From: Olleya sediminilitoris
GTDB lineage: Bacteria; Bacteroidota; Bacteroidia; Flavobacteriales; Flavobacteriaceae
Direction: 5' to 3'
Assembly (NCBI RefSeq): GCF_016785945.1
Contig: NZ_JAEMEF010000007.1
Location: 62,001-126,000 of the forward strand
Length of the DNA: 64,000 bases
A program made the position numbers and the translations under genes. The notes beneath the pieces were generated by a model. It worked only from the letters and a program-made list of their open reading frames with translations, ran no database searches and was not told where the DNA came from. Below are positions 32,122-41,334 of this stretch, in pieces (position 1 is the first letter of the stretch; the number at the start of each line of letters is the position of its first letter).

Positions 32122-34647
32122 CTACTTTTTAACCATTATCTTTTTAGAAATATTTCTTACTTCAGAGTTTAACTTAAGGATGTAAAATCCTGCAGCTAAT
32201 TCTGATGTACTAATTACACTAGAATTGTTAGATAACCTTCCTGCAAGTACTTGTTTTCCGTTTATGTCTATCATATAGTAATTAAGCGCTTCATCTTTTA
32301 ATAAATTAACTTTTACGTTTAATTGATTTACTACTGGATTAGGAAAGGTTTTTACATCTGTAGATAGTTGAGCTTCTATAACAGCGTTACCTTTTACCTG
32401 TCCTACAGACACATTACTATTTCTATCTGTTGAACCAACAACAATTACCATTAATGGACTTCCTACTTCATCTAAATCTGCACAAATTTGGTTATTTGCG
32501 ATTAAATCTAAAATATCAAAAGCTGTTGTTGTTCCTAAAGTAATAGCATTTAAATTAAAAGTCTCAGGATTATAAGCTAAAGTATGCACTTTATAAAAAC
32601 CTCCAACTTCAGGAATTGTTAGTTCTTGTGTGCTACTGTAACCCTCAATTACTAAGTCATCTCCTTTTGTTAATAAAGTACTTAATTGGTAACCATTAGG
32701 TAAAACTGCATCATTGTTTAGGTTTACAGTAACTGTTACAGAAATTCCTGGTGACACAATAGCTAAACCAGTTGATAAAGTAGAAGTTCCTGCTGAAGTT
32801 GCTTCGCATTCTAATACATCTACTAAAAAGAATGTAACTTCTTGTACATCACATAGTGTTGATGAAGCGTCATCTCCTGCAAATAATTGAGTTTCCACTT
32901 TAAAATTTCCAATACCTAAATCCCAACTAGTTTCAGTTGTTGGATAAGCATAAGGTAAAGTATTATCTGTAACAACAGTTGTTGCTCCAGTTTCTAAATT
33001 TGTTATCGTAGTTATAGTACTTTCAGAAGCACCTACAACTAATGCATCAATATAAAAATCTGAAGGTAAATCTGAAATATTATACTCGCCACCTTCAGTA
33101 ATTGTAACTGATTCTGATCCGTTTGAAAAAGCAAAAACCTTTAAATTACCACAAGGTGCTTCACAATTAATTGTGAATGTTACACAACTGTTAGCGCATT
33201 CAGTTCCGTTAGTATTATTCTCTGTATATATACTTGTACATAATTGGAAAGTACCACAACCGTGAGACCAAACTGAATTTGTTGCTCCAGGATATGTATA
33301 AGGCACAACGTTTTCAGTTTTGTTAAACACTTCTCCTGTATCAACATTTGTTAATGTAAAGTATGCGCTTTCAAGAGGTCCTGAAGTTAATAAGTTAATA
33401 TTAAAATCTGATGGAAGATTTTCTAAATCGTAACTTGATCCATCTACAATTGCAACTGTTGCGTCAGAAAAGTTAGAAAACTCGAATCCATCAATTGTTC
33501 CACAAGGATCTTCACAAGTAATTGTAAATGTTAGACATGCTGAATCACATTCTGTTCCATTTGCATAATTAGCTTGGTAAACACTCGAGCAGATTTGAAA
33601 CGTACCACAACCATGAGACCAAACCGAATTAGTGGCTCCAGGATAAGTATAAGGCACTACATTTTCAGTTTTATTAAAAACTTCACCTGTATCGACATTT
33701 GTTAAAGTAAAATATGCGCTTTCAAGAGGTCCGGAAGTTAACAAGTTAATATTAAAGTCTGCAGGAAGATTTTCTAAATCATAACTTGCTCCATCTACAA
33801 TTGTAATTGCAGCATCAGAGAAGTTAGAAAACTCAAATCCGTCTATTTGACCACAAACAGTATTGTTTATTGTAAAATAAACCACTTCTTTATCACACAT
33901 TGTGCTTTGACAGTAGTTATTTTCAAAAATCTTACCTATTAACTTAAAGTCACCTGTACCATAACTCCAAGCAGCATTACCACCTGGAATAGTGTATGGC
34001 AAATAATTTTCACCTACATTAAAAATTTGACCTGTTGTTAAGTTTTTTAGTCTTAAACTAGCACTTTCAGACTGACCATCTACCAATAAATCTACATAAA
34101 AATTATTTGGCAAAGCATCCAACTCATAAACACCATTATTTGTTATGGCAACGCTTTCGGTTCCGTTTGTAAATTGGTAACCTGTAATATCTCCACAAGT
34201 TTGAGCAGGAGCACATGAAATATTAAATCTAATAGTTTCACTATCACAATAACGTCCACAACTATTATATTTGTAAAGTTTTGCTTTAATTTCAAAATTT
34301 CCGCAACCATAATTCCAAGCACCATTTCCTCCAGGAAAAGTATATGGTAAATGATTTTCAGAAATAGTATATGATTGACCTGTATCTAAATTTCTTACAT
34401 AATACTTGGCACTTTGTGAGTAACCATTTACTAATAAATCAATATAAAAATTGTTTGGTAAATCATTAATATAATAAGATTGATTATAATTTATTGCTGT
34501 TGAAGTTGTTCCGTTAGAAAACTGAAAACCTGAAATAGAACCACAACGAGTGTCTTCTAAACCATAGGATTGAGATGAAAAAGCGAAAGCAAATAGCATT
34601 AATAACGCTTTAAAAACAAGCGTCTTTTTGGGTAGTTTTTTATACAT
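32122..34647 (-). CDS. T9SS-exported surface protein with five tandem Cys-rich repeats
   Basis: 841 residues. Signal peptide (LVFKALLMLFAFAFSSQSYG), then five tandem modules of about 112-117 residues starting near 35, 151, 265, 382 and 499. Each opens with CGxIxGFxFSNG-like sequence, carries a LPxxFYIDLLVxG core and a PYTxPG...W.xGxGxF block, and ends with a cysteine pair. Then comes a non-repetitive region (610-755) and a type A T9SS sorting domain (FPNPVVNQLNVKVNL ... ISKKIMVKK). Modules 3 and 4 are almost identical in protein sequence. The cysteines probably form intramodule disulfides outside the cell. I do not recognise a ligand; adhesion or polymer binding is plausible. It has its own promoter and terminator. 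Confidence 0.8.
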   Translation of the reverse strand: MYKKLPKKTLVFKALLMLFAFAFSSQSYGLEDTRCGSISGFQFSNGTTSTAINYNQSYYINDLPNNFYIDLLVNGYSQSAKYYVRNLDTGQSYTISENHLPYTFPGGNGAWNYGCGNFEIKAKLYKYNSCGRYCDSETIRFNISCAPAQTCGDITGYQFTNGTESVAITNNGVYELDALPNNFYVDLLVDGQSESASLRLKNLTTGQIFNVGENYLPYTIPGGNAAWSYGTGDFKLIGKIFENNYCQSTMCDKEVVYFTINNTVCGQIDGFEFSNFSDAAITIVDGASYDLENLPADFNINLLTSGPLESAYFTLTNVDTGEVFNKTENVVPYTYPGATNSVWSHGCGTFQICSSVYQANYANGTECDSACLTFTITCEDPCGTIDGFEFSNFSDATVAIVDGSSYDLENLPSDFNINLLTSGPLESAYFTLTNVDTGEVFNKTENVVPYTYPGATNSVWSHGCGTFQLCTSIYTENNTNGTECANSCVTFTINCEAPCGNLKVFAFSNGSESVTITEGGEYNISDLPSDFYIDALVVGASESTITTITNLETGATTVVTDNTLPYAYPTTETSWDLGIGNFKVETQLFAGDDASSTLCDVQEVTFFLVDVLECEATSAGTSTLSTGLAIVSPGISVTVTVNLNNDAVLPNGYQLSTLLTKGDDLVIEGYSSTQELTIPEVGGFYKVHTLAYNPETFNLNAITLGTTTAFDILDLIANNQICADLDEVGSPLMVIVVGSTDRNSNVSVGQVKGNAVIEAQLSTDVKTFPNPVVNQLNVKVNLLKDEALNYYMIDINGKQVLAGRLSNNSSVISTSELAAGFYILKLNSEVRNISKKIMVKK

Positions 34648-34683
34648 ACTTTTAGGGTTTTGGATTAATTACATTTACAAATG

Positions 34684-34712
34684 CAAATCTAATTAACAAT
34701 ATTTTCCTACAA
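34684..34712 (-). promoter_or_regulatory. Promoter of the T9SS repeat-protein gene
   Basis: TTG (34710-34712), 18 bp, then TAGATTTG (34684-34691) on the minus strand. Predicted leader about 30 nt. Confidence 0.65.
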
Positions 34713-34815
34713 TAAAATATTGGCTTAAGTGTTAAAAACTAGGCATTAAAAGTTAAACGGTTAGATTGTTAAGACCAAACGCAGCAATATAAATTTTAAC
34801 AAAAAAATTAAGGTT

Positions 34816-35397
34816 TTAAAATAACAACTTGATATTGGCGTATGAATTACTTAATGCTTGTTTGGCTGCTTTTTCATTCAACCATTCTACTTTAGTAATA
34901 CCTTCATTAATTTGAGGTTGCAACTCGTCTTCAAAATCAGAATACATTTCAAACCAATGCGTAATTTTCAACTTTGATTTACCATTTCTTTTAAAAACAT
35001 GATAAGTAACAGGAAGCGGTTTTACTATTTTTAAACCATCAACACCTGTCTCTTCTGCAACTTCTCTTATAGCTGTTTCTTCAATGGTTTCTTTTTTTTC
35101 GGCTTTACCTTTTGGTAAATCCCATTTATCATTTCTGTAAATAAATAAAATGTCTCCTTTATTATTTAAAACCTTTCCACCTCCTGCAATAACATTGGGT
35201 AGTTTTTTTTTAAAAGCTTTCATTAATTTATCCTTATCATGACCAATCAACCTAACAGAATTAATAGACTTTTTAGATATAGTCTGCAAGACCAAATCAA
35301 TATTTACATCTTTAAGTAAAAAGTTTTTAAAGTCTGTTTCTTTTTCAACTGTGGTTGTAAGATATATTGGTTTATCGTTAACAAAAATACATTGCAT
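34816..35397 (-). CDS. Nudix hydrolase
   Basis: 193-residue protein with a complete Nudix box, GKAEKKETIEETAIREVAEE followed by TGV (about residues 118-140), giving the GX5EX7REUXEEXGU pattern needed for Mg binding and pyrophosphate cleavage. The N-terminal 60 residues (MQCIFVNDKPIYLTTTVEKE) are specific to a flavobacterial subgroup. WDLPKGKAEKKE and THWFEMYSDF are further family landmarks. The substrate (nucleoside diphosphate-X) is not predictable. Divergent from pyrE with a 121-bp gap; a -7-like TAATTTTG at 35435-35442 may serve it. Confidence 0.9.
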   Translation of the reverse strand: MQCIFVNDKPIYLTTTVEKETDFKNFLLKDVNIDLVLQTISKKSINSVRLIGHDKDKLMKAFKKKLPNVIAGGGKVLNNKGDILFIYRNDKWDLPKGKAEKKETIEETAIREVAEETGVDGLKIVKPLPVTYHVFKRNGKSKLKITHWFEMYSDFEDELQPQINEGITKVEWLNEKAAKQALSNSYANIKLLF

Positions 35398-35506
35398 AAA
35401 AAATGGTGAATCAAGTTTAGTTAGGTAAAAATATCAAAATTAATGACATGGTTTGCAGCTTGTAATTTATTTTAAAATTAATTTTAAGTCAAATTAAATA
35501 AATCAG

Positions 35507-35514
35507 TATTTTTG
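35507..35514 (+). promoter_or_regulatory. -7 box (TATTTTTG) of pyrE, predicted leaderless
   Basis: Perfect TAnnTTTG ending 4 bp before the pyrE ATG (35519), the same distance as at rlmB. No good TTG at -33. Confidence 0.45.
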
Positions 35515-35518
35515 TCCT

Positions 35519-36163
35519 ATGATTTTTAATAAACAAACTGCCAGACAAACCGCAAAAGTATTATTGCAAATTAATGCGATAAAATTACAACCAAAGGATC
35601 CTTTTACTTGGGCTTCAGGTTGGAAATCGCCAATATACTGTGATAATCGCGTTGTATTATCTTACCCTCCTGTAAGAAATTATATTAGAGAAGAAATAAG
35701 TAAATTTATAGAAGAGCATTATGGAAAACCAGATGTAATTGCTGGTGTTGCAACAGGTGCAATTGGTATAGGAATACTTGTAGCAGAATATTTAGGATTA
35801 CCTTTTGTATATGTACGTCCAGAAGCTAAGGGTCATGGTCGTAAAAACCAAATTGAAGGTCATATAGAAAGCGGACAAAATGTAGTTGTTGTAGAAGATC
35901 TGATTAGCACAGGAAAAAGTAGCCTTAATGCTGTTAAAGCTTTAAAAGAAGCTAATGTTAACGTTAAGGGTATGATTGCAATATTTTCTTATGGTTTTGA
36001 AGTTTCTAAAAACAATTTCGAGTCAGAAAACATTACTTTACACACATTAAGTAATTACGAAAACCTTTTAAAAGAAGCTGCTTCAAGTAACTATATTTCT
36101 GAAAAAGAAATAGAAACGTTAAGTCAATGGAATGCCAACCCAAGTGTTTGGAACGCTAATTGA
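35519..36163 (+). CDS. pyrE: Orotate phosphoribosyltransferase
   Basis: Makes OMP from orotate and PRPP in pyrimidine synthesis; cytoplasmic. 214 residues, normal length. Motifs: FTWASGWKSPIYCDNRVVLS (orotate-binding start, near residues 27-46), AGVATGAIGIGILVAEYLGL, VYVRPEAKGHGRKNQIEG (catalytic loop), and the PRPP-binding motif VVVVEDLISTGKSS (near residues 121-134). Followed 64 bp later by the SRPBCC gene on the same strand. Confidence 0.96.
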   Translation: MIFNKQTARQTAKVLLQINAIKLQPKDPFTWASGWKSPIYCDNRVVLSYPPVRNYIREEISKFIEEHYGKPDVIAGVATGAIGIGILVAEYLGLPFVYVRPEAKGHGRKNQIEGHIESGQNVVVVEDLISTGKSSLNAVKALKEANVNVKGMIAIFSYGFEVSKNNFESENITLHTLSNYENLLKEAASSNYISEKEIETLSQWNANPSVWNAN

Positions 36164-36227
36164 TATAGTAGTATTAATTGTGTAAAACACAATCAAATTT
36201 TAAACTTAATTTAAAGACCATTAAATA

Positions 36228-36635
36228 ATGACATTAGAAAGCCCAAAAGCAATCCTTGATAAATCAGCCGAAGACACGTTTAACTTTTTAAGCGATGTTA
36301 AAAACTTTAAAAGCTTAATGCCTGAAAACATAAGCAAATTTGAAGTTTTAGGTGAAGATAAATTTTTATTTGCACTTAAAGGAATGCCAGAAATAGTATT
36401 AAAAAAGAAAGAAATGACGCCTAACAGCAAAATTGTTTTAGGTGCTGCTGGAGGTAAAATTGACTTTGCTTTAATTGGTAACATCAAAGAAATTGAGGCT
36501 AATAAAACTGAGGTTCAGTTAACTTTTGAAGGCGAGTTTAATGCTATGATGGCAATGATGATTAAAAAGCCAATTAGTAAATTTATAGAGACTTTAGCTG
36601 CAAATATGCCTGAAGCAATTAATACAACAGCTTAA
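36228..36635 (+). CDS. SRPBCC (START-like) family protein
   Basis: 135-residue helix-grip fold protein. LDKSAEDTFNFLSDVKNFKS (about residues 11-30) is the typical SRPBCC opening, and the long C-terminal helix KPISKFIETLAANMPEAI closes the cavity. The family binds small hydrophobic ligands, and several members act near ubiquinone or polyketides. Ligand here unknown. Its 3' end overlaps the convergent birA gene by 17 bp. Confidence 0.8.
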   Translation: MTLESPKAILDKSAEDTFNFLSDVKNFKSLMPENISKFEVLGEDKFLFALKGMPEIVLKKKEMTPNSKIVLGAAGGKIDFALIGNIKEIEANKTEVQLTFEGEFNAMMAMMIKKPISKFIETLAANMPEAINTTA

Positions 36636-37344
36636 TAGTTTTCAAATCAAAGGTTTTTAGTTCTTGATCTTCAACCATAACTTTTAATAAACCTTCATTA
36701 GAGACACCTTTTATAATACCAGAAAATAAACCTTCATCAGATTTAAATGTTGAAGGTTTTTCTTTTCTAAATAAATAAGATTCATAATTATTTTTTAAAG
36801 CTGAAGTATCATTTTCTAAAAGCTTTAATTGTATTTCTAGATGCTTAAGTATTAGATGTAAGATTTCATCTAAATCATAATTTAATCCTGTTATTAATTT
36901 TAAAGATCCTGCCTGAGGTAAATCTTCAAATTTTAGCTGGTTGACATTTAAACCAACACCTACTATTGAGGACACAATATGACTTTGTTTTATGACATTT
37001 TCAATTAAAATACCACATATTTTTTTATTAGCTGACAAAATGTCGTTAGGCCATTTTATACTTAATTTAGGAATTTGTAACGTTTCTAAAGCTTTAATAA
37101 TTGCTAAAGACACAGCCATGCTAATTTTAAATTGGTCTTCAAACTCAAACTGCTTAAAGCCTTTATAGACACTAAACGTTAGGTTTTTAAAAGATTCTGA
37201 TTGCCAAGCAGATCCCATTTGACCTCGTCCTTTAGACTGTGTGCTAGTGACAACAGTTGTAAAATCTTGTACAGAACTTTCCAAACTTAGATTACGCATA
37301 AACCTATTTGTGGATTCAGTGGCATTAAGTTTGATTATACGCAT
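36619..37344 (-). CDS. birA: Biotin--[acetyl-CoA-carboxylase] ligase (catalytic domain only)
   Basis: Attaches biotin to the carboxylase BCCP subunit. 241 residues. Motifs: LNATESTNRFMRNLS (biotin-binding N-terminus), TVVTSTQSKGRGQMGSAWQS (the GRGRxGR-type ATP/biotin loop, here GRGQMGS), LSIKWPNDILSANKKICGIL, and VGVGLNVNQ. There is no N-terminal winged helix, so it lacks the repressor function of E. coli BirA. Divergent from rsfS (95 bp). Confidence 0.92.
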   Translation of the reverse strand: MRIIKLNATESTNRFMRNLSLESSVQDFTTVVTSTQSKGRGQMGSAWQSESFKNLTFSVYKGFKQFEFEDQFKISMAVSLAIIKALETLQIPKLSIKWPNDILSANKKICGILIENVIKQSHIVSSIVGVGLNVNQLKFEDLPQAGSLKLITGLNYDLDEILHLILKHLEIQLKLLENDTSALKNNYESYLFRKEKPSTFKSDEGLFSGIIKGVSNEGLLKVMVEDQELKTFDLKTIKLLY

Positions 37345-37411
37345 ATTAAATAGTTATCTTCGTATTGTAAAATCTTATGATTTTTTTAGAGTATAAAGAA
37401 CTTAAAAATAA

Positions 37412-37419
37412 TAACTTTG
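37412..37419 (+). promoter_or_regulatory. -7 box (TAACTTTG) of the rsfS-ftsH operon
   Basis: Perfect TAnnTTTG 20 bp before the rsfS ATG. No TTG at the usual -33 distance. Confidence 0.45.
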
Positions 37420-37439
37420 CACAAATTTAAATATTATTA

Positions 37440-37811
37440 ATGGCGAAAAAAGATTCAAACGTAGACGCGCTAATTGCAACAATGCTAGAAGGCATAGAGG
37501 ATGTTAAAGGAAAAGGAATAAACATTCTTGATTTAAGAGAAATTGAAAACACGGTTTGTGACTACTTTGTAATTTGCGAAGGTACTTCTAACACACAAGT
37601 TAACGCCATTGTCAATTCAATACAAAAAAAAGTAAGTAAATCATTAAAAGATAAACCTTGGCATATTGAAGGTGAATCTAATGGTGAATGGGTACTTATG
37701 GATTACGTAAACGTCGTGGTTCACGTTTTTCAAAAACACATAAGAGAATATTACGATATAGAGAGTCTTTGGGGAGATGCTAAATTGACCGTTATCGAAA
37801 CAAATTATTAA
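37440..37811 (+). CDS. rsfS: Ribosome silencing factor
   Basis: RsfS (Iojap/YbeB) binds ribosomal protein L14 and blocks subunit joining during starvation. 123 residues with the family features: DLREIENTVCDYFVICEGTS (about residues 27-46), NSIQKKVSK, KPWHIEGESNGEWVLMDYVN and VVVHVFQKHIREYYDIESLW. First gene of a run with ftsH (9 bp downstream). Confidence 0.95.
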   Translation: MAKKDSNVDALIATMLEGIEDVKGKGINILDLREIENTVCDYFVICEGTSNTQVNAIVNSIQKKVSKSLKDKPWHIEGESNGEWVLMDYVNVVVHVFQKHIREYYDIESLWGDAKLTVIETNY

Positions 37812-37820
37812 ACACATTAC

Positions 37821-39785
37821 ATGGCTGATAAAAACAAAAAAATAGCACCAAAAAAACCTAAATTTAATCCATATTGGATTTATGGAGGTATCATAATCTT
37901 TTTTATAGCACTTCAAGTATTTGGTAGTAGCTCTAGCAGTGCCGAAAAAACTTCGCCTTCACAATTTTTTGATTATTTAAGAAATGGTGATGTTGAAAAA
38001 GTAGATATCGTAAACGAAACTACTGCTAAAGTTTACCTTACTAAAGAAGCTGAAGCAAAAGAAGAGCATAAAAAATCTAAGCCAACTTCAATTTTTCCAA
38101 CAACAACAAAATTACCTAACTACTCTTTTCAGTTTGGTGATTTAGCGTTGTTTCAAGAATCTATTGATGATATTAATAAAGAGTTAGGTAAAGACAATGC
38201 TGCACAAGTAACTTTTAGCATTGATAGTAACCCTTGGGGAGAACTACTTTTCAGCTTACTACCATTTGTTTTACTTATTGGTGTTTGGATTTTCATTATG
38301 CGTCGCATGTCCTCTGGAGGAGGTGGAGGTGCTGGTGGACAGATATTTAATATTGGTAAATCTAAAGCCAAATTATTTGACGAAAACTCGCAAGTAAAAA
38401 CAACCTTTAAAGATGTTGCTGGATTAGAAGGCGCAAAAGAAGAAGTTCAAGAAATTGTTGATTTCTTAAAAAACCCAGAAAAATACACCAATTTAGGAGG
38501 TAAAATACCTAAAGGAGCCTTGTTAGTAGGACCTCCAGGAACAGGAAAAACCTTATTAGCAAAAGCTGTAGCAGGTGAAGCTAAAGTGCCATTTTTCTCT
38601 TTATCAGGATCAGATTTTGTAGAAATGTTTGTTGGTGTTGGAGCTTCTCGTGTGAGAGACTTATTTAAACAAGCTAAAGAAAAATCTCCTGCAATTATTT
38701 TTATTGATGAAATTGATGCAATAGGAAGAGCAAGAGGTAAAAACGCAATGTCTGGTAGTAATGATGAACGTGAAAACACGCTTAACCAATTACTAACTGA
38801 AATGGATGGTTTTGGAACTAACACTAACGTTATAGTTTTAGCTGCCACAAACAGAGCTGATATTTTAGATAAAGCATTAATGCGTGCAGGACGTTTTGAT
38901 AGACAAATACATGTAGATCTTCCAAACTTAACTGAGCGTAAAGCAATATTTGAAGTACACCTTAAACCACTAAAAAAAGTAGCTGGTTTAGATATTGAAT
39001 TTTTATCAAAACAAACACCAGGATTTTCTGGAGCTGATATTGCAAACTTATGTAACGAAGCTGCATTAATTGCTGCAAGAAACGATAAAAAAGCTGTTGA
39101 AAAGCAAGACTTTTTAGATGCTGTTGACCGTATTGTAGGTGGACTTGAAAAACGTAGTAATTTATTTTCTGTAGAAGAAAAGAAAACTATTGCTTATCAT
39201 GAAGCTGGACACGCAACAGTAAGTTGGTTTTTAGAGCATGCAGATCCATTAGTAAAAGTGACTATCGTACCAAGAGGTCGTAGTTTAGGTGCTGCATGGT
39301 ATTTACCACAAGAGGCTTACATCACTAGAACCAATAAGTTTTTAGACGAAATCTGTGTAACAATGGGAGGACGTGCTGCCGAAAAAATAATCTTTGATCA
39401 AATATCTACAGGTGCTTTAAGCGATCTTGAAAACGTAACCAAAAAAGCAAAAGCAATGGTTATGATATACGGATTAAATGAAAAGGTAGGAAACATAACG
39501 TATTACGATCCTGCTGGAGAAAGTGGCTTTGTAAAGCCTTACAGTGAAAAAACAGCTGAATTAATTGATAACGAAATTAAGAATATAGTTGAAACTCAGT
39601 TTCAACGTGCTTTAGACTTATTAGAATCTAAAAAGGATGTCCTTAACAAGTTAGCAGAACGATTAATTGAAAGAGAAGTTATATTTAAGGATGATTTAGA
39701 AGAAATTTTAGGAAAGCGTCCTTTTGAAGATATCGATAGAAAACCTTCTGAAAAACTTTTACCTGAAAACAATTTAGAGAACTAA
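37821..39785 (+). CDS. ftsH: ATP-dependent zinc metalloprotease FtsH
   Basis: Membrane-bound AAA+ protease that degrades misfolded and regulatory membrane proteins. 654 residues: two membrane segments (about 18-34, YWIYGGIIIFFIALQVFG, and 141-160), with the periplasmic domain between them. The AAA domain has Walker A GPPGTGKT (237-244), Walker B IIFIDEIDA, SRH with RAGRFDRQIHVDLP, and zinc site HEAGH (460-464). A C-terminal charged tail ends the protein. Full length, all catalytic residues present. The phospholipid-synthesis genes cdsA and psd lie downstream, so membrane quality control and lipid synthesis are neighbours. Confidence 0.97.
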   Translation: MADKNKKIAPKKPKFNPYWIYGGIIIFFIALQVFGSSSSSAEKTSPSQFFDYLRNGDVEKVDIVNETTAKVYLTKEAEAKEEHKKSKPTSIFPTTTKLPNYSFQFGDLALFQESIDDINKELGKDNAAQVTFSIDSNPWGELLFSLLPFVLLIGVWIFIMRRMSSGGGGGAGGQIFNIGKSKAKLFDENSQVKTTFKDVAGLEGAKEEVQEIVDFLKNPEKYTNLGGKIPKGALLVGPPGTGKTLLAKAVAGEAKVPFFSLSGSDFVEMFVGVGASRVRDLFKQAKEKSPAIIFIDEIDAIGRARGKNAMSGSNDERENTLNQLLTEMDGFGTNTNVIVLAATNRADILDKALMRAGRFDRQIHVDLPNLTERKAIFEVHLKPLKKVAGLDIEFLSKQTPGFSGADIANLCNEAALIAARNDKKAVEKQDFLDAVDRIVGGLEKRSNLFSVEEKKTIAYHEAGHATVSWFLEHADPLVKVTIVPRGRSLGAAWYLPQEAYITRTNKFLDEICVTMGGRAAEKIIFDQISTGALSDLENVTKKAKAMVMIYGLNEKVGNITYYDPAGESGFVKPYSEKTAELIDNEIKNIVETQFQRALDLLESKKDVLNKLAERLIEREVIFKDDLEEILGKRPFEDIDRKPSEKLLPENNLEN

Positions 39786-39812
39786 GTTTTTTCAGTTTAT
39801 CATAATATTGTC

Positions 39813-39854
39813 AAAAATCTTAGATTATCGCTTTAGATAGTCTAAGATTTTTTA
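39813..39854 (+). terminator. Rho-independent terminator after ftsH
   Basis: Stem AAAAATCTTAGA / TCTAAGATTTTT with inner TATC/GATA pairing, followed by T-rich sequence. It lies 28 bp after the ftsH stop codon. A -7-like TATATTTG (39853-39860) begins at its end. Confidence 0.8.
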
Positions 39855-39860
39855 TATTTG
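39853..39860 (+). promoter_or_regulatory. -7 box (TATATTTG) upstream of the LUD-cdsA-psd run
   Basis: Perfect TAnnTTTG directly after the ftsH terminator and 39 bp before the LUD gene. No TTG at -33, so tentative. Confidence 0.35.
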
Positions 39861-39899
39861 GTAATTCCTAGAATAAATCATAGATTATAGCAGTGAATA

Positions 39900-40508
39900 A
39901 TGAGCTTGTTTAGAAAATTTTTTAGTTCTAAATCTCAAAAGGAAAAGGAAGAAACAAAGTCTGATGAAAGAGGCAAGTATATGCCTACTCAAGAATTACC
40001 TATAGACGAAAGCTTCACTATTAATTTCAAAAAAAATGGAGGTAAATTTCTATACTGCGATTCCATGGATGAAGTTTATGATAATTTAAACAATATTATT
40101 TTAGAAAACAATTGGGAAGACCATTCTGCTTTTTTTTATGATGAAAATTTAAATGATAAATTTAAATCTTCACAATTAAAAACAAGTAAAACACTATCAG
40201 AATGCACTTATTTTATTACTACTTGTGAAAATCTAATTGCTAATGATGGTTCATTATTAGTGTGCTCTAATCAATTGGCTGAGAAAAAGCTAAATGAATT
40301 CCCAAATAACGTTATTGTATTTGCGACTACAAGCCAGATTGTTTCAAACATAGGTGAAGGCCTTAGAGAAATAAAAAACAAAAACACTTCTAAAATCCCT
40401 ACAAACATCACAACCATAAAACATTTTAAATTACAAGAGGAAAAAGACTTTTTATCTTATGGAAGCAGTACAAAAAACTTATATTTGTTGCTTTTAGAAG
40501 ACCTTTAG
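39900..40508 (+). CDS. LUD-domain protein (LutC/YkgG-like)
   Basis: 202 residues. The C-terminal two thirds resemble LUD domains of lactate-utilisation proteins: SECTYFITTCENLIANDGSL (about residues 99-118), NNVIVFATTSQIVSNIGEGL, then YGSSTKNLYLLLLEDL, the usual LUD ending. The N-terminal 40 residues are basic and low-complexity. No lutA or lutB partner is present, so this is probably not part of a lactate oxidase. It lies 4 bp upstream of cdsA and is likely co-transcribed with the lipid genes. Role unknown. Confidence 0.75.
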   Translation: MSLFRKFFSSKSQKEKEETKSDERGKYMPTQELPIDESFTINFKKNGGKFLYCDSMDEVYDNLNNIILENNWEDHSAFFYDENLNDKFKSSQLKTSKTLSECTYFITTCENLIANDGSLLVCSNQLAEKKLNEFPNNVIVFATTSQIVSNIGEGLREIKNKNTSKIPTNITTIKHFKLQEEKDFLSYGSSTKNLYLLLLEDL

Positions 40509-40512
40509 TTTT

Positions 40513-41334
40513 ATGAATGAAACCCTTACAAGAGCACTTTCTGGATTCTTATACGTAAGTCTACTAGTTGCATCACTTTTAAACCAACATGCGTTTTTCG
40601 TGTTGTTTTTTGTGTTTGGAACTGTATCCTTAATCGAGTTCTGTAAACTGATTCAACTTAAAAGCATCGCGCCTTATATTATTTTTACAATCTTATATGG
40701 TGTCTTTGGCTATTGGCAATTTGTAATGAGATCTGATAAAGGGTTTGATGAAGCTGCACAGATATTACAAGTCATTACCATATTTGTACAATTAATTTTA
40801 ATTAAAGATTTATTTTCAGAAAAGAAAATTCCTTTATTCAGTTCTAAAAGGTTTATTATAACAACTTTCTACCTGTCCAGTGGTTTTGTTTTTTTATTAC
40901 TTATTGCAAATCATAATGGCTCATTTACTCCAGAGTACATTCTAGGATCATTTATATTAGTTTGGGTAAATGATACATTTGCTTATTTAGTTGGAAAAAA
41001 CTTTGGTAAACAAAAGCTTTTTCCAAGCATATCTCCAAAAAAGACGGTTGAAGGTTTTTTAGGCGGTTTATTTTTTGCAACTATTGCTAGTTATTTTATT
41101 TATATCTTTACAGAGACCTTAAGCTTTACTAATTGGCTGATTTTAAGCATAATTATTAGCGTTATTGGTACCTTAGGGGACTTAATAGAATCTAAATTTA
41201 AACGTCAAGCAAAAGTAAAAGACAGTGGTGTAATTATGCCAGGACATGGTGGATTATTAGACCGTTTTGACAGCATGATATTTGCTGCTCCATTTATTTA
41301 TTTATTTCTAAGAATTTTAAAATATGTTTCATAA
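40513..41334 (+). CDS. cdsA: Phosphatidate cytidylyltransferase
   Basis: Makes CDP-diacylglycerol from phosphatidate and CTP, in the inner membrane. 273 residues with about seven hydrophobic segments. The family signature is near the C-terminus: LIESKFKRQAKVKDSGVIMP then GHGGLLDRFDSM (about residues 220-252), with the D and R residues of the active site present. VWVNDTFAYLVGKNFGKQKL and SPKKTVEGFLGGLFFA are the other conserved cytoplasmic segments. Its 3' end overlaps psd by 11 bp. Confidence 0.95.
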   Translation: MNETLTRALSGFLYVSLLVASLLNQHAFFVLFFVFGTVSLIEFCKLIQLKSIAPYIIFTILYGVFGYWQFVMRSDKGFDEAAQILQVITIFVQLILIKDLFSEKKIPLFSSKRFIITTFYLSSGFVFLLLIANHNGSFTPEYILGSFILVWVNDTFAYLVGKNFGKQKLFPSISPKKTVEGFLGGLFFATIASYFIYIFTETLSFTNWLILSIIISVIGTLGDLIESKFKRQAKVKDSGVIMPGHGGLLDRFDSMIFAAPFIYLFLRILKYVS

